A stretch of DNA of 11,884 nt from CAZABG01 sp964460985 (GTDB taxonomy: Bacteria > Chlamydiota > Chlamydiia > Chlamydiales > Parachlamydiaceae). A program made the position numbers and the translations under genes. Positions 5,366 to 11,884 of the stretch are shown one piece after another (within the stretch, counting starts at the first letter, position 1; each line of letters starts with the position of its first letter). The DNA lies in contig CAYWQX010000049.1 of assembly GCA_964460985.1 (NCBI GenBank), positions 1 to 11,884 of the forward strand, given 5' to 3'. The notes under the pieces were generated by a model. The model was not told the origin of the DNA, searched no databases, and saw nothing but the letters and a program-made list of their open reading frames with translations.

Positions 5366-7186
5366 ATGGCAATCATACCCCCCAAAGATGACGCAGCTTT
5401 TATCAAAGCTTTAGGACGAGAGTTCGGATCCAACACCCCTGCTAACGTGTTTAATAACAATCATACGTATGAAGAGCGAGCCATACAGATTGAGCTTAAA
5501 GATGTGAGCGATAGCGTATCTGCCCTATATAAAAAAGTAAATGAACATAACCGGCAAAAAAACTCAGAGCCTGTCACAGTGATTGCAAGAGCAGGCTATG
5601 AGGTGAAAGGGGGATCGACCTCCTTTTCCCCGTGGAATTGTTTTACGGCGGAAGATCGCAGTGAGAGGATGGAGGCTGAATACGCTCAATCGTATTCTCT
5701 CAACAACCAAATCATGGTGGGAGCGAGCATTTATCTTCGAACGGGCAAAAAAGCTCAATCTCAGTCTCTTTCTTCTGATGGCAAACTCTATACGGTTACA
5801 AGCGGCGTTCGCATTACTGACGGGGACAAGTGGCTGCATGAGCAGGGTAAAGCGTTCCCCTCTGACATCTCGACCCTTCATGTGTCATCCTTTGTCGGCG
5901 GTTCGAGCACAAGTTCTTACGGGCCTAAGCGAAAAGGGGGAGCGATGACTGCCAATATCGTGAGTATGGACGTCGTGAACTACAAAGGCGATCAGCTCAC
6001 CTTGTCGGAGACAAAAAATAAAGGATGGTTTGATGTGTTTAGGCATGGCCATTTCAATACGGCTTTTTTTGTCAGCCGCCTCGTCTTCAACAACATCGAA
6101 AACAGCTATCTAATGGTTCGAAAAAGCTTTCTGTTTAAAAATGCGGAAGAGTTTCATGCGGCGATGAAGAAGGACAATCTTTTAACTCGCGACCATTTTA
6201 TCATGATGTCTATTCCTGTTCAGGATGGCTCTCCTCAAATAAAAGCCTATGTGATGGAGAGAGCTCAGCCAGGCCAGAAAAGAACGACAGGCTGCCAGGC
6301 CTGTATTGATTTTGGAGCCTACATTCTTCTTGAGAAAACCGATTTAGGGGAACCTTTAATCGATGTGATCTCAAAGTCAGAAGAGCTTGAGTGTTTTATG
6401 CCGCTCGTACTAAAACTCGCAGCCGATCAAGGCGTTGGCACAAAGGAATCTGTTGAAATAGATTGGTCTTTTGCTATTCTTCATATCTTTAGCACCTATA
6501 CAGGGCTTCCCCTCGTTGATATCAACTGGCTTATTGTGTGTGAAAGCGATGAAGAGGCTATGAATCTTCTTTGCGAGCTCAAAATGATTGTGGATAGCCG
6601 GGTCAATGAGTATGCTAAGCAAGGCAAGCACCCTATCTTAAATAAATTTGCACGCTATATCGGAGGGATTTTTGACCCTGACTGCCAAACGATCTCGCCG
6701 CTTGCGAAAGACAAAGAGACTCAAACTATTTTATCTTTCGAATTACTGAGCTTTACTCCTATTGCAAAAAGAAGGCAGTTCAAAGAGCTCACTCAAATCG
6801 TTGTAGATTACCTGAAAGAGAAAAGAGCCTACACAAGGTATCATCTCGGCAAAAATCTCCCCGACTCTATCAAAACGATTCACGATATCTATCTCTCTGA
6901 AAATGATCAAAAAAGGGTTAAATCTTTCCAAAAAGGAATACTCGCCTTACATGATGAGGATATCACGAAATCGCCCCATCTTACCCCCGAAAGAAAGGTA
7001 TTCTGGGGGCTTGAAAAAGAGGGCAAAGGGAAAGGAATTGCGCCTTCCCAACCTCTTGAGTCAACGCCTGAGCCTTCTCCAAAAGAGAAAGCGGCAGCGC
7101 TTAGAAAGATTAAACAACTGGGTGCAAGATTTAAGGATCAGTCCGCGTTAGATCTCGCTTCCAAAAAACTCGCTCAAATCAGTTAA
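5366..7186 (+). CDS. FAD-binding PCMH-type oxidoreductase, aldonolactone/alditol oxidase-like
   Basis: A 606-residue protein of the VAO/PCMH flavoprotein fold. Residues about 69-90 match the first FAD loop (VIARAGYEVKGGSTSFSPWN). Residues about 143-212 give the second half of the FAD domain: SGVRITDGDKW, FPSDISTLHVSSFVGG, and TANIVSMDVVNYKGDQL. The C-terminal part ends with YHLGKN (His493, Lys496), like the H-x-GK seen near the end of aldonolactone and alditol oxidases, followed by a segment like their final helix and FxN-Y region. Where covalently flavinylated relatives have His in GHSFSP, this protein has Thr85 (STSFSP), suggesting non-covalent FAD. Beyond about residue 550 is a low-complexity Lys/Pro/Glu tail ending in a basic amphipathic helix, not usual for the family. 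No signal peptide. Substrate unknown. Single-gene transcript with its own promoter and terminator. Confidence 0.78.
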   Translation: MAIIPPKDDAAFIKALGREFGSNTPANVFNNNHTYEERAIQIELKDVSDSVSALYKKVNEHNRQKNSEPVTVIARAGYEVKGGSTSFSPWNCFTAEDRSERMEAEYAQSYSLNNQIMVGASIYLRTGKKAQSQSLSSDGKLYTVTSGVRITDGDKWLHEQGKAFPSDISTLHVSSFVGGSSTSSYGPKRKGGAMTANIVSMDVVNYKGDQLTLSETKNKGWFDVFRHGHFNTAFFVSRLVFNNIENSYLMVRKSFLFKNAEEFHAAMKKDNLLTRDHFIMMSIPVQDGSPQIKAYVMERAQPGQKRTTGCQACIDFGAYILLEKTDLGEPLIDVISKSEELECFMPLVLKLAADQGVGTKESVEIDWSFAILHIFSTYTGLPLVDINWLIVCESDEEAMNLLCELKMIVDSRVNEYAKQGKHPILNKFARYIGGIFDPDCQTISPLAKDKETQTILSFELLSFTPIAKRRQFKELTQIVVDYLKEKRAYTRYHLGKNLPDSIKTIHDIYLSENDQKRVKSFQKGILALHDEDITKSPHLTPERKVFWGLEKEGKGKGIAPSQPLESTPEPSPKEKAAALRKIKQLGARFKDQSALDLASKKLAQIS

Positions 7187-7192
7187 TAGTTG

Positions 7193-7224
7193 GCGTGAGG
7201 TTTATTCCTCACGCTCTTTCTTAT
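7193..7224 (+). terminator. Intrinsic terminator after the FAD gene
   Basis: GCGTGAGG (7193-7200) pairs perfectly with CCTCACGC (7207-7214) over a 6-nt loop, followed by the T-rich TCTTTCTTAT. It begins 6 nt after the stop codon. It separates the FAD gene from the next gene. Confidence 0.85.
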
Positions 7225-7270
7225 TAGAGTCGAGCTATAAAAAACTTGGTTCAAGAATTTATACAACGTT

Positions 7271-7299
7271 TTGAATTAACTCCTGTTCTATGTCAAAAT
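7271..7299 (+). promoter_or_regulatory. Candidate promoter of the 271-aa orphan gene
   Basis: TTGAAT (7271-7276), a 17-nt spacer and CAAAAT (7294-7299), 30 nt before the ATG at 7330. Each element matches consensus at 4/6. A promoter is expected here because a terminator lies just upstream, but the A/T-rich background makes this particular pair uncertain. Confidence 0.3.
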
Positions 7300-7329
7300 A
7301 CTTTACTTAACTAATAATTGGATTATCGT

Positions 7330-8145
7330 ATGGAACCTATCTCAAACTCAAATACCCTTTCTCAAGAATCCTATCGCCACTCTGATCCTTTTATTCAAAC
7401 TATTTATACCCGGGTAAATGAAGCTATAAAAAACCCACTCGATATTCTTGGACGCGATTCAGATGTTTTTAATCATCTTAAGGAGGGCCTTCAATTAAGA
7501 TGGAGGGAGCTTGTAGAAAAAGGGGTTTTTACCGTTAACTCAACCGATGAACAAGCCCGCCCCTATTTTGTCGTTTTACAAGGCATCTTGGAGCATGTCC
7601 TATCTAAAGAATGTGGAAGGAGCCTCTCTTTTCTTAAAGGTGTGATTCATACCCCTGAACCACCAACTCCCTTTTGCACCGAAGGGGAGGTATCAAAAGA
7701 ACTTGTAGACCAAGCTATCGCTGAAAATCCTCTTCTTTCATTCACTATCCAAATGCGTTCTTTCACATTAAGAAAATTCTTAAAACAAGGGGGCGATCTT
7801 TATATCGCCTACCCTAAAGAAGGGGTCTTAAAAAAAACAAAAAAGCAGCAAGATCTTTTTCTTCTAGAAACGTATAAATTTCCGGCTCATTGTTTTAATC
7901 GTCCGCTTGAATTAAGCTCCTGTCCTTCTGAATTAGTGGGAGCTTTTTATGTCATGAAAGACACTAATGAAAAAATGTACGCTTTTGCGATTCAAATGAG
8001 CCAAGCCGTACATCCTCTTCATCAAAGCCATTTCGGGCTATGGTTTGGCGCATTAGAGAAAAACACTCCCCTTCATGATCGAATTACAAAAGTTGTCAAC
8101 AATGTATTGAGATACTCGGAGAAACCCTTTGCTTTAGGTCTATAA
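7330..8145 (+). CDS. Hypothetical protein, 271 aa, unrecognised family
   Basis: A soluble-looking protein with no signal peptide, membrane segment or motif I can name. The N-terminal third is mixed polar and helical (PFIQTIYTRVNEAIKNPLDI, then LKEGLQLRWREL). The C-terminal half looks like a compact alpha/beta domain with AFYVMKDTNEKMYAFAIQMS and HFGLWFGALEKN. The ATG at 7330 is preferred over a TTG at 7318; neither has a clear Shine-Dalgarno sequence. Codon use resembles the neighbours. It stands alone between a terminator and a 92-nt spacer before the next gene. In an intracellular bacterium it could be a lineage-specific or secreted protein, but nothing in the sequence shows that. Confidence 0.75.
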   Translation: MEPISNSNTLSQESYRHSDPFIQTIYTRVNEAIKNPLDILGRDSDVFNHLKEGLQLRWRELVEKGVFTVNSTDEQARPYFVVLQGILEHVLSKECGRSLSFLKGVIHTPEPPTPFCTEGEVSKELVDQAIAENPLLSFTIQMRSFTLRKFLKQGGDLYIAYPKEGVLKKTKKQQDLFLLETYKFPAHCFNRPLELSSCPSELVGAFYVMKDTNEKMYAFAIQMSQAVHPLHQSHFGLWFGALEKNTPLHDRITKVVNNVLRYSEKPFALGL

Positions 8146-8237
8146 CAACTCAAAGTCGAAACGTATCGATCAAAGAGGGGTAAATCAAACGGGATATAGA
8201 GTTTTTCTATTTGACTTCAGAGGAGACGAACCAGTAC

Positions 8238-8879
8238 ATGAAGTATAAACTAAAAAACCCGTGGTTTATCATGATCAAATTGATTATACAGTCTATTTTT
8301 TCTTTATGCCTTGTCTGCTCTTTACAAGCAGCACAATATCAAGGAATTCTGCCGGAGAGCCGCGATTTATACCGCGAAGCCTTTAATCAAAGCTTAACTA
8401 AAAACATCCTTGATACTTTAAAGGAGAAGGAGTGCCGGCAAAAAATACCGTTTTCTTATAACTACTACCTTTATGTCGCCGATTTTATCGAAAGCTTTAT
8501 TGAAATACCCACTTCAAATGTTTCGGATGACAGTTCAACGATCAGCTCGACCTATCTCGCCGGACGAGCCCCTCTCTACAATGAAAAAAACGAGAAGGTA
8601 GGAATCTGCTCGGCTTCTTTTTTATGCATGCAGAATGATGAAGGTATTTTTAATGATATATCCAACTATATCATGCTTGAAAACGGCCTCATTGTCACCT
8701 GGTTTACCCCCACAACCCTTATCAATCTTGAACTTGATAGTATTGTCAATTCGATGGTGACCGAATGCATCGTGCTGGCCTCTACAAAGGTGGGAGTCAA
8801 TCCTTTTTATGGAAAAACTTATACTTTGATCGTATCTTCCGACAGCGGGAAGATCAACTTCAATTTCTCCCCCTACTAA
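8238..8879 (+). CDS. Exported protein with possible allene-oxide-cyclase/dirigent-like barrel
   Basis: A 213-residue protein with an N-terminal signal sequence: basic start (MKYKLK), hydrophobic core around 15-29 and probable cleavage after Ala31 or Ala32 (SLQAAQYQ). It should reach the periplasm or beyond. The mature part is beta-rich. GRAPLYNEKNEKVGICSAS (109-127), an ENGLIVTW strand near the middle, and VGVNPFYGKTYTL (185-197) followed by strands ending FNFSPY are laid out like the G..LYd..g.kvG, GG-xitv and GGTG-xY-GA-G elements of the allene-oxide-cyclase/dirigent barrel. This fold call is by eye. AGAGGAG (8219-8225) is 12 nt from the ATG, rather far; ATG at 8271 would give a shorter, classic signal peptide but has no ribosome site. 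A TTG at 8211 is rejected. It ends 3 nt from the convergent efflux operon. Confidence 0.72.
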   Translation: MKYKLKNPWFIMIKLIIQSIFSLCLVCSLQAAQYQGILPESRDLYREAFNQSLTKNILDTLKEKECRQKIPFSYNYYLYVADFIESFIEIPTSNVSDDSSTISSTYLAGRAPLYNEKNEKVGICSASFLCMQNDEGIFNDISNYIMLENGLIVTWFTPTTLINLELDSIVNSMVTECIVLASTKVGVNPFYGKTYTLIVSSDSGKINFNFSPY

Positions 8880-8882
8880 TTC

Positions 8883-10277
8883 TCAAAAATCCCAGCCGCC
8901 GCCGGCGGCTGTGTAAATATTCACAAGATCTTTCCGAAGCTTTGCATCCGATGCCGCTTTAACCGACTCCGTTTCAAGCAAGTTTCTTTGAACAACCAGC
9001 ACATCGATGAGGGCTGTATATCCATTGGTGTACTGTTCATCAGCAAGCGCCATGGCGGCACGGTTCTCCTCGGCTGCGTTCGAGAGAGATTTATTTCTTA
9101 CAACCTCAAAAATATAGTTAGTAAGAGCATCTTCCATCTCTTCGAGTGCTTCTAATACCGTTTGCTGATAGGTCAAAAACTCTCGCAGCTTAACAGCATC
9201 GGTCGCTAAGATTTGCGAGTTGATTCGTCCGAAATTAATGACCGGCTGCGATAAATTAGCTGCCACATTCCACGTCGGTGCCGTGTCATACAAGGTCATA
9301 TTCTGCAGGCCATAAAAAGCGGTTAAATTGATGGAGGGGAACCACTCCCTTTTAGCAGCTTCATATTCAGAAATGGAAGCAGCAAACCGTCTTTCAGCCG
9401 CTCTCACATCGGGTCTTGTGGCGAGCACCGTGGCAGGAGCTGCTACAATGATTGTGGGATCGAGAGGTTTGAGTTCTACCGTTTGATTGAAAAGGCAGTC
9501 ATATTGTCCGGGAGTTCCCCCCATCAAAACTGTCAGACGATTGGCCGCAAGCTCGCGCGCAATCACTAAATCAGGAATCCGCGATTCGGTCGTTGATACC
9601 TGGGCTTTGGCTCTTTGCACATCGAAATTGCTCGATAATCCCCCCTCCAATTGATGCTCGGTCAGCTCAAGGGTTTTCTTTTGGCTCTCTAAATTCTCTT
9701 TTGTAATCGCAATCTGCCTTTCAAAGTTTCTTAAATCAAAATAGTTTCTCCCAATTTCAGCCAAGAGAGAGACCATAATCGCCTGTCTTGCGATGACCTC
9801 CGATTGCAAGATCGCGTCGGCCGCGAAAACTCTTTGTTGGTTCTTCCCAAAAAGATCAAGCTCCCAATCGCCTTGCAATGCAAGGCTTGTAAAGGCGAGA
9901 GGAACTCCCCCCGTAAAAAAACCTTGATTCCCTTTGTTCGTATCCCCTTGGACTGTTACTTGTGGAAGAACACGCGAGATCGCAAGCATTCTTGCGGCAT
10001 ACGCCTCTTCAATCCGCGTGAAAGCAATTCCCAATGTTTTATTGTTGCTTAAAGCTTCATAGATAATTCTATCTAGAATCTCATCTCCAAAATGGCGCCA
10101 CCACTCTTGTTCAACGCTTGCGCAATCATCTATAATTAAAGGGGCCTCCTCAAAGAGAAATCTAGAACTGTTCCAATTAAAAGGCGTTTCAATTTCAGAG
10201 TCTTGAAAACCAGGCCTTGTACAAGCGCCTACCAGAACCCAAATCCCCAGACAATTGATAATTCTATTCTTCAACAT
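8883..10277 (-). CDS. RND efflux outer-membrane lipoprotein channel (TolC/OprM-NodT family)
   Basis: The outer-membrane factor of a tripartite pump (464 aa, typical). A signal peptide ends in the lipobox VGAC, so Cys19 becomes the lipidated N-terminus. Two outer-membrane-efflux repeats follow (about 65-255 and 285-455), each giving barrel strands and long coiled-coil helices. Family signatures: WWRHFGDEILDRII (59-72), GDWELDLFGK (136-145), LATRPDVRAAERRF (285-298) and the C-terminal AAGGGW (457-462). The start lies inside the RND gene (14-nt overlap) with no Shine-Dalgarno seen, so translation is probably coupled. Trimers would form the exit duct for the pump encoded upstream. Complete and intact. 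Confidence 0.95.
   Translation of the reverse strand: MLKNRIINCLGIWVLVGACTRPGFQDSEIETPFNWNSSRFLFEEAPLIIDDCASVEQEWWRHFGDEILDRIIYEALSNNKTLGIAFTRIEEAYAARMLAISRVLPQVTVQGDTNKGNQGFFTGGVPLAFTSLALQGDWELDLFGKNQQRVFAADAILQSEVIARQAIMVSLLAEIGRNYFDLRNFERQIAITKENLESQKKTLELTEHQLEGGLSSNFDVQRAKAQVSTTESRIPDLVIARELAANRLTVLMGGTPGQYDCLFNQTVELKPLDPTIIVAAPATVLATRPDVRAAERRFAASISEYEAAKREWFPSINLTAFYGLQNMTLYDTAPTWNVAANLSQPVINFGRINSQILATDAVKLREFLTYQQTVLEALEEMEDALTNYIFEVVRNKSLSNAAEENRAAMALADEQYTNGYTALIDVLVVQRNLLETESVKAASDAKLRKDLVNIYTAAGGGWDF
8885..8911 (-). terminator. Terminator formed by the last codons of the efflux channel gene
   Basis: On the minus strand CAGCCGCCG and CGGCGGCTG (8911-8903 and 8901-8893) form a GC-only-loop hairpin, followed after GGA by five T (8889-8885) that include the first T of the stop codon region. 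The structure encodes the conserved C-terminal Ala-Gly-Gly-Gly-Trp. It would end the efflux operon before it runs into the convergent gene 3 nt away. Confidence 0.55.
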
Positions 10278-11884
10278 GATGATGCACTTTTTCAGTTCCT
10301 GTGATTTTCTTCTCCAGATACCTCAGAATGACATAGAAAGCAGGCGTCATGAAGAGACCGAAAAAGGTGACTCCCAACATGCCTGAAAACACGGCAATCC
10401 CCATAGCGTGACGCATCTCGGCCCCGGCTCCGCTCGAAAACACCAAGGGAACCACCCCCATAATGAATGCAAAGGAGGTCATCAAGATAGGTCTCAAACG
10501 GAGTTTAGCCGCTTCAACTGCCGCCTCTTCCGTACTATTGCCGTGAAGCTCAAGCTCCCTTGCAAACTCCACGATTAAAATAGCGTTTTTGCAAGCCAAG
10601 CCTGCAAGCACAAAGAACCCGATCTGGGTAAAAATGTTGTTATCACCATGAGTGAGCCACACCCCTGCGATCGCCGATAACAGGCATAAAGGAACAATTA
10701 GAATAATGCCGAGTGGAAGAAAAAGACTTTCGTACTTGGCTGATAAAACGAGATAGACGAGCAAAATACACAGAGGGAAAACCAGGTACATGGTGTTGCC
10801 GGCCAAGATTTGCTGATAGGTTAGCTCCGTCCACTCATAGGCCATTCCCTTAGGAAGCGTTTCATCTAGAATTTTAGTGATCGCAGCTTCTGCCTGGCCT
10901 GTCGAATACCCGGGAGCAGGACCTCCGTTTAAATCGGCCGACCTGAAGGCGTTATAGCGCATCGCCGTCTCCGGGCCCGAAGAGTCTGAAACCTGTAAGA
11001 GTGAACCTAAAGGAACCATTTTTCCTTCTCTATTTCTCACCTGAAGCTTCTTAATATCATCCGGTTTCGAGCGAAAAGGTTTATCGGCCTGAACAATCAC
11101 CTGATAAGTTCTTCCAAATTTATTAAAGTCATTTACATAAAGAGAGCCTAGGTAGATCTGCAACGTATCAAATACCTCTTGAACATCCACTCCAAGCTGC
11201 GCGGTCTTCGTGCGGTCTAAAGTGACGGTAAGCTGAGGCGAGTTGTTTTTATAGCTTGAAAAAACGCCCTGAAGTTCAGGAGTCTGATACGCTTTAGTCT
11301 GAACCTCCTTTAAAACACTATCGACTGCCTCATAGCCAAGATCGGTTTTATCTTCGATTTGCAGCTTGAAGCCGCCGATCGTTCCAAGACCTTGAACAGG
11401 AGGAGGAGGGAAAATAAGGATCGTCGCATCCTTAATCCCAAAAAACTTCTCCTGAAGTTTTTGCGAGATCGCAAATCCCGATAAATCCTTCGATTTACGC
11501 TCTTCAAAGGGATTGAGGGTAACAAAGATAATCCCTTGACTTGGACTGTTAATAAACCCATTGATCGATAAGCCCGGAAAAGCGACCGCACTTTGAACGC
11601 CTGGCTCTTTTAAGGCAATGTCGGTCATCTTTTTTATGACCTCTTCGGTCCGATCTAAAGTAGCCCCCTCCGGAAGCTGGGCAAAACTCACAAGGTATTG
11701 CTTATCTTGCGTCGGAACAAAGCCGGGCGGAACGATCTGAAATAGCGCATAAGTTAAAAAAATCAAAACGCCATAGACTCCTAAAACCGAAGCTTTATGA
11801 TTGAGAGTCTTGACAACCCCTTCCCCATACTGTTTGGAGCTGGCTTTAAAAAAGCGGTTAAACCAGTTGAAAAATCGGCCGAAC
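10264..11884 (-). CDS. RND multidrug efflux pump inner-membrane subunit, C-terminal half (MexF/OqxB-like), partial
   Basis: Proton-driven HAE1 transporter; about 539 C-terminal residues are visible, roughly half the usual 1,040-1,060, and the frame stays open to the right edge (reading inward FGRFFNWFNRFFK...). The apparent TTG start at 11766 is not real. Visible parts: transmembrane helix 7 (VYGVLIFLTYALF), the second periplasmic porter/docking loop with GFVPTQDKQYLV, VAFPGLSINGF and GSLYVNDFNKFGRTYQVIVQ, then five C-terminal helices. Proton-relay residues of helices 10 and 11 are present: Lys in GLACKNAILIVEFAREL (codon 10590-10588) and RLRPILMTSFAF. These blocks are nearly identical to MexF/OqxB-type pumps, whose substrates include quinolones and chloramphenicol. 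The 3' end overlaps the outer-membrane channel gene by 14 nt. The adaptor gene should lie upstream, beyond the window. Confidence 0.96.
   Translation of the reverse strand, partial: FGRFFNWFNRFFKASSKQYGEGVVKTLNHKASVLGVYGVLIFLTYALFQIVPPGFVPTQDKQYLVSFAQLPEGATLDRTEEVIKKMTDIALKEPGVQSAVAFPGLSINGFINSPSQGIIFVTLNPFEERKSKDLSGFAISQKLQEKFFGIKDATILIFPPPPVQGLGTIGGFKLQIEDKTDLGYEAVDSVLKEVQTKAYQTPELQGVFSSYKNNSPQLTVTLDRTKTAQLGVDVQEVFDTLQIYLGSLYVNDFNKFGRTYQVIVQADKPFRSKPDDIKKLQVRNREGKMVPLGSLLQVSDSSGPETAMRYNAFRSADLNGGPAPGYSTGQAEAAITKILDETLPKGMAYEWTELTYQQILAGNTMYLVFPLCILLVYLVLSAKYESLFLPLGIILIVPLCLLSAIAGVWLTHGDNNIFTQIGFFVLAGLACKNAILIVEFARELELHGNSTEEAAVEAAKLRLRPILMTSFAFIMGVVPLVFSSGAGAEMRHAMGIAVFSGMLGVTFFGLFMTPAFYVILRYLEKKITGTEKVHHHVEE

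Noticed and set aside
5158..5460. 100-codon minus-strand ORF overlapping the spacer and the start of the FAD gene
   Set aside because: It crosses a strong promoter and ribosome site on the other strand, about a third of it is antisense to the FAD gene, and it has no recognisable motif.
5564..5948. Overlapping ORFs on both strands inside the FAD gene
   Set aside because: These are shadow frames of the FAD-binding domain; their translations have no coherent motif.
1381..7325. AATTGGATTA present at 1381-1390 and 7316-7325 upstream of two genes
   Set aside because: A ten-base A/T-rich match in 12 kb can occur by chance, and the positions relative to the starts differ.

Overview
The window looks like a chromosomal stretch of a Gram-negative bacterium with roughly mid-40s GC (estimated by eye). 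The Gram-negative call rests on an RND efflux pump and an outer-membrane lipoprotein channel. The gene mix (choloylglycine-hydrolase-like protein, Ada/AlkA fusion, bicupin oxalate decarboxylase, FAD oxidoreductase, lineage-specific orphans) and the A/T-rich spacers resemble environmental Chlamydiota (Parachlamydia/Waddlia-like). That taxonomic guess is an impression and rests on no marker gene. There is no rRNA, tRNA, CRISPR array or recognisable transposase.

Left block (1-4656). A doubtful short ORF at the left edge is followed by a hairpin and a minus-strand Ntn-hydrolase of the choloylglycine hydrolase/penicillin V acylase family. Diverging from it is a tight plus-strand operon. Its first gene is an Ada-type methyl sensor, AraC-type regulator and AlkA glycosylase in one protein. 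It is followed by O6-methylguanine-DNA methyltransferase (19-nt overlap), a bicupin oxalate decarboxylase (31-nt gap) and a 39-codon ORF joined by an ATGA overlap. The first two genes together make a complete adaptive response to DNA alkylation. Why oxalate decarboxylase is co-transcribed with them is not obvious.

Middle block (4657-5305). A 475-bp unit bounded by imperfect ~50-nt inverted repeats carries a GxxExxY (PDDEXK_3-type) gene on the minus strand. The gene has an in-frame TAA and a His where the family has its catalytic Asp. It reads as a decayed passenger of a small mobile or repeat-born cassette.

Right block (5306-11884). A consensus-like promoter precedes a 606-residue FAD-binding PCMH/aldonolactone-oxidase-like protein, which is closed by a clear intrinsic terminator. 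Two lineage-type genes follow: a 271-residue orphan and an exported protein with a possible allene-oxide-cyclase/dirigent-like barrel. Convergent to these, on the minus strand, is the end of an efflux operon: the C-terminal half of a MexF/OqxB-like RND pump, running off the right edge, overlapping by 14 nt a TolC/OprM-type outer-membrane lipoprotein. The terminator of that operon appears to be built from its last codons. The periplasmic adaptor would be expected beyond the right edge.
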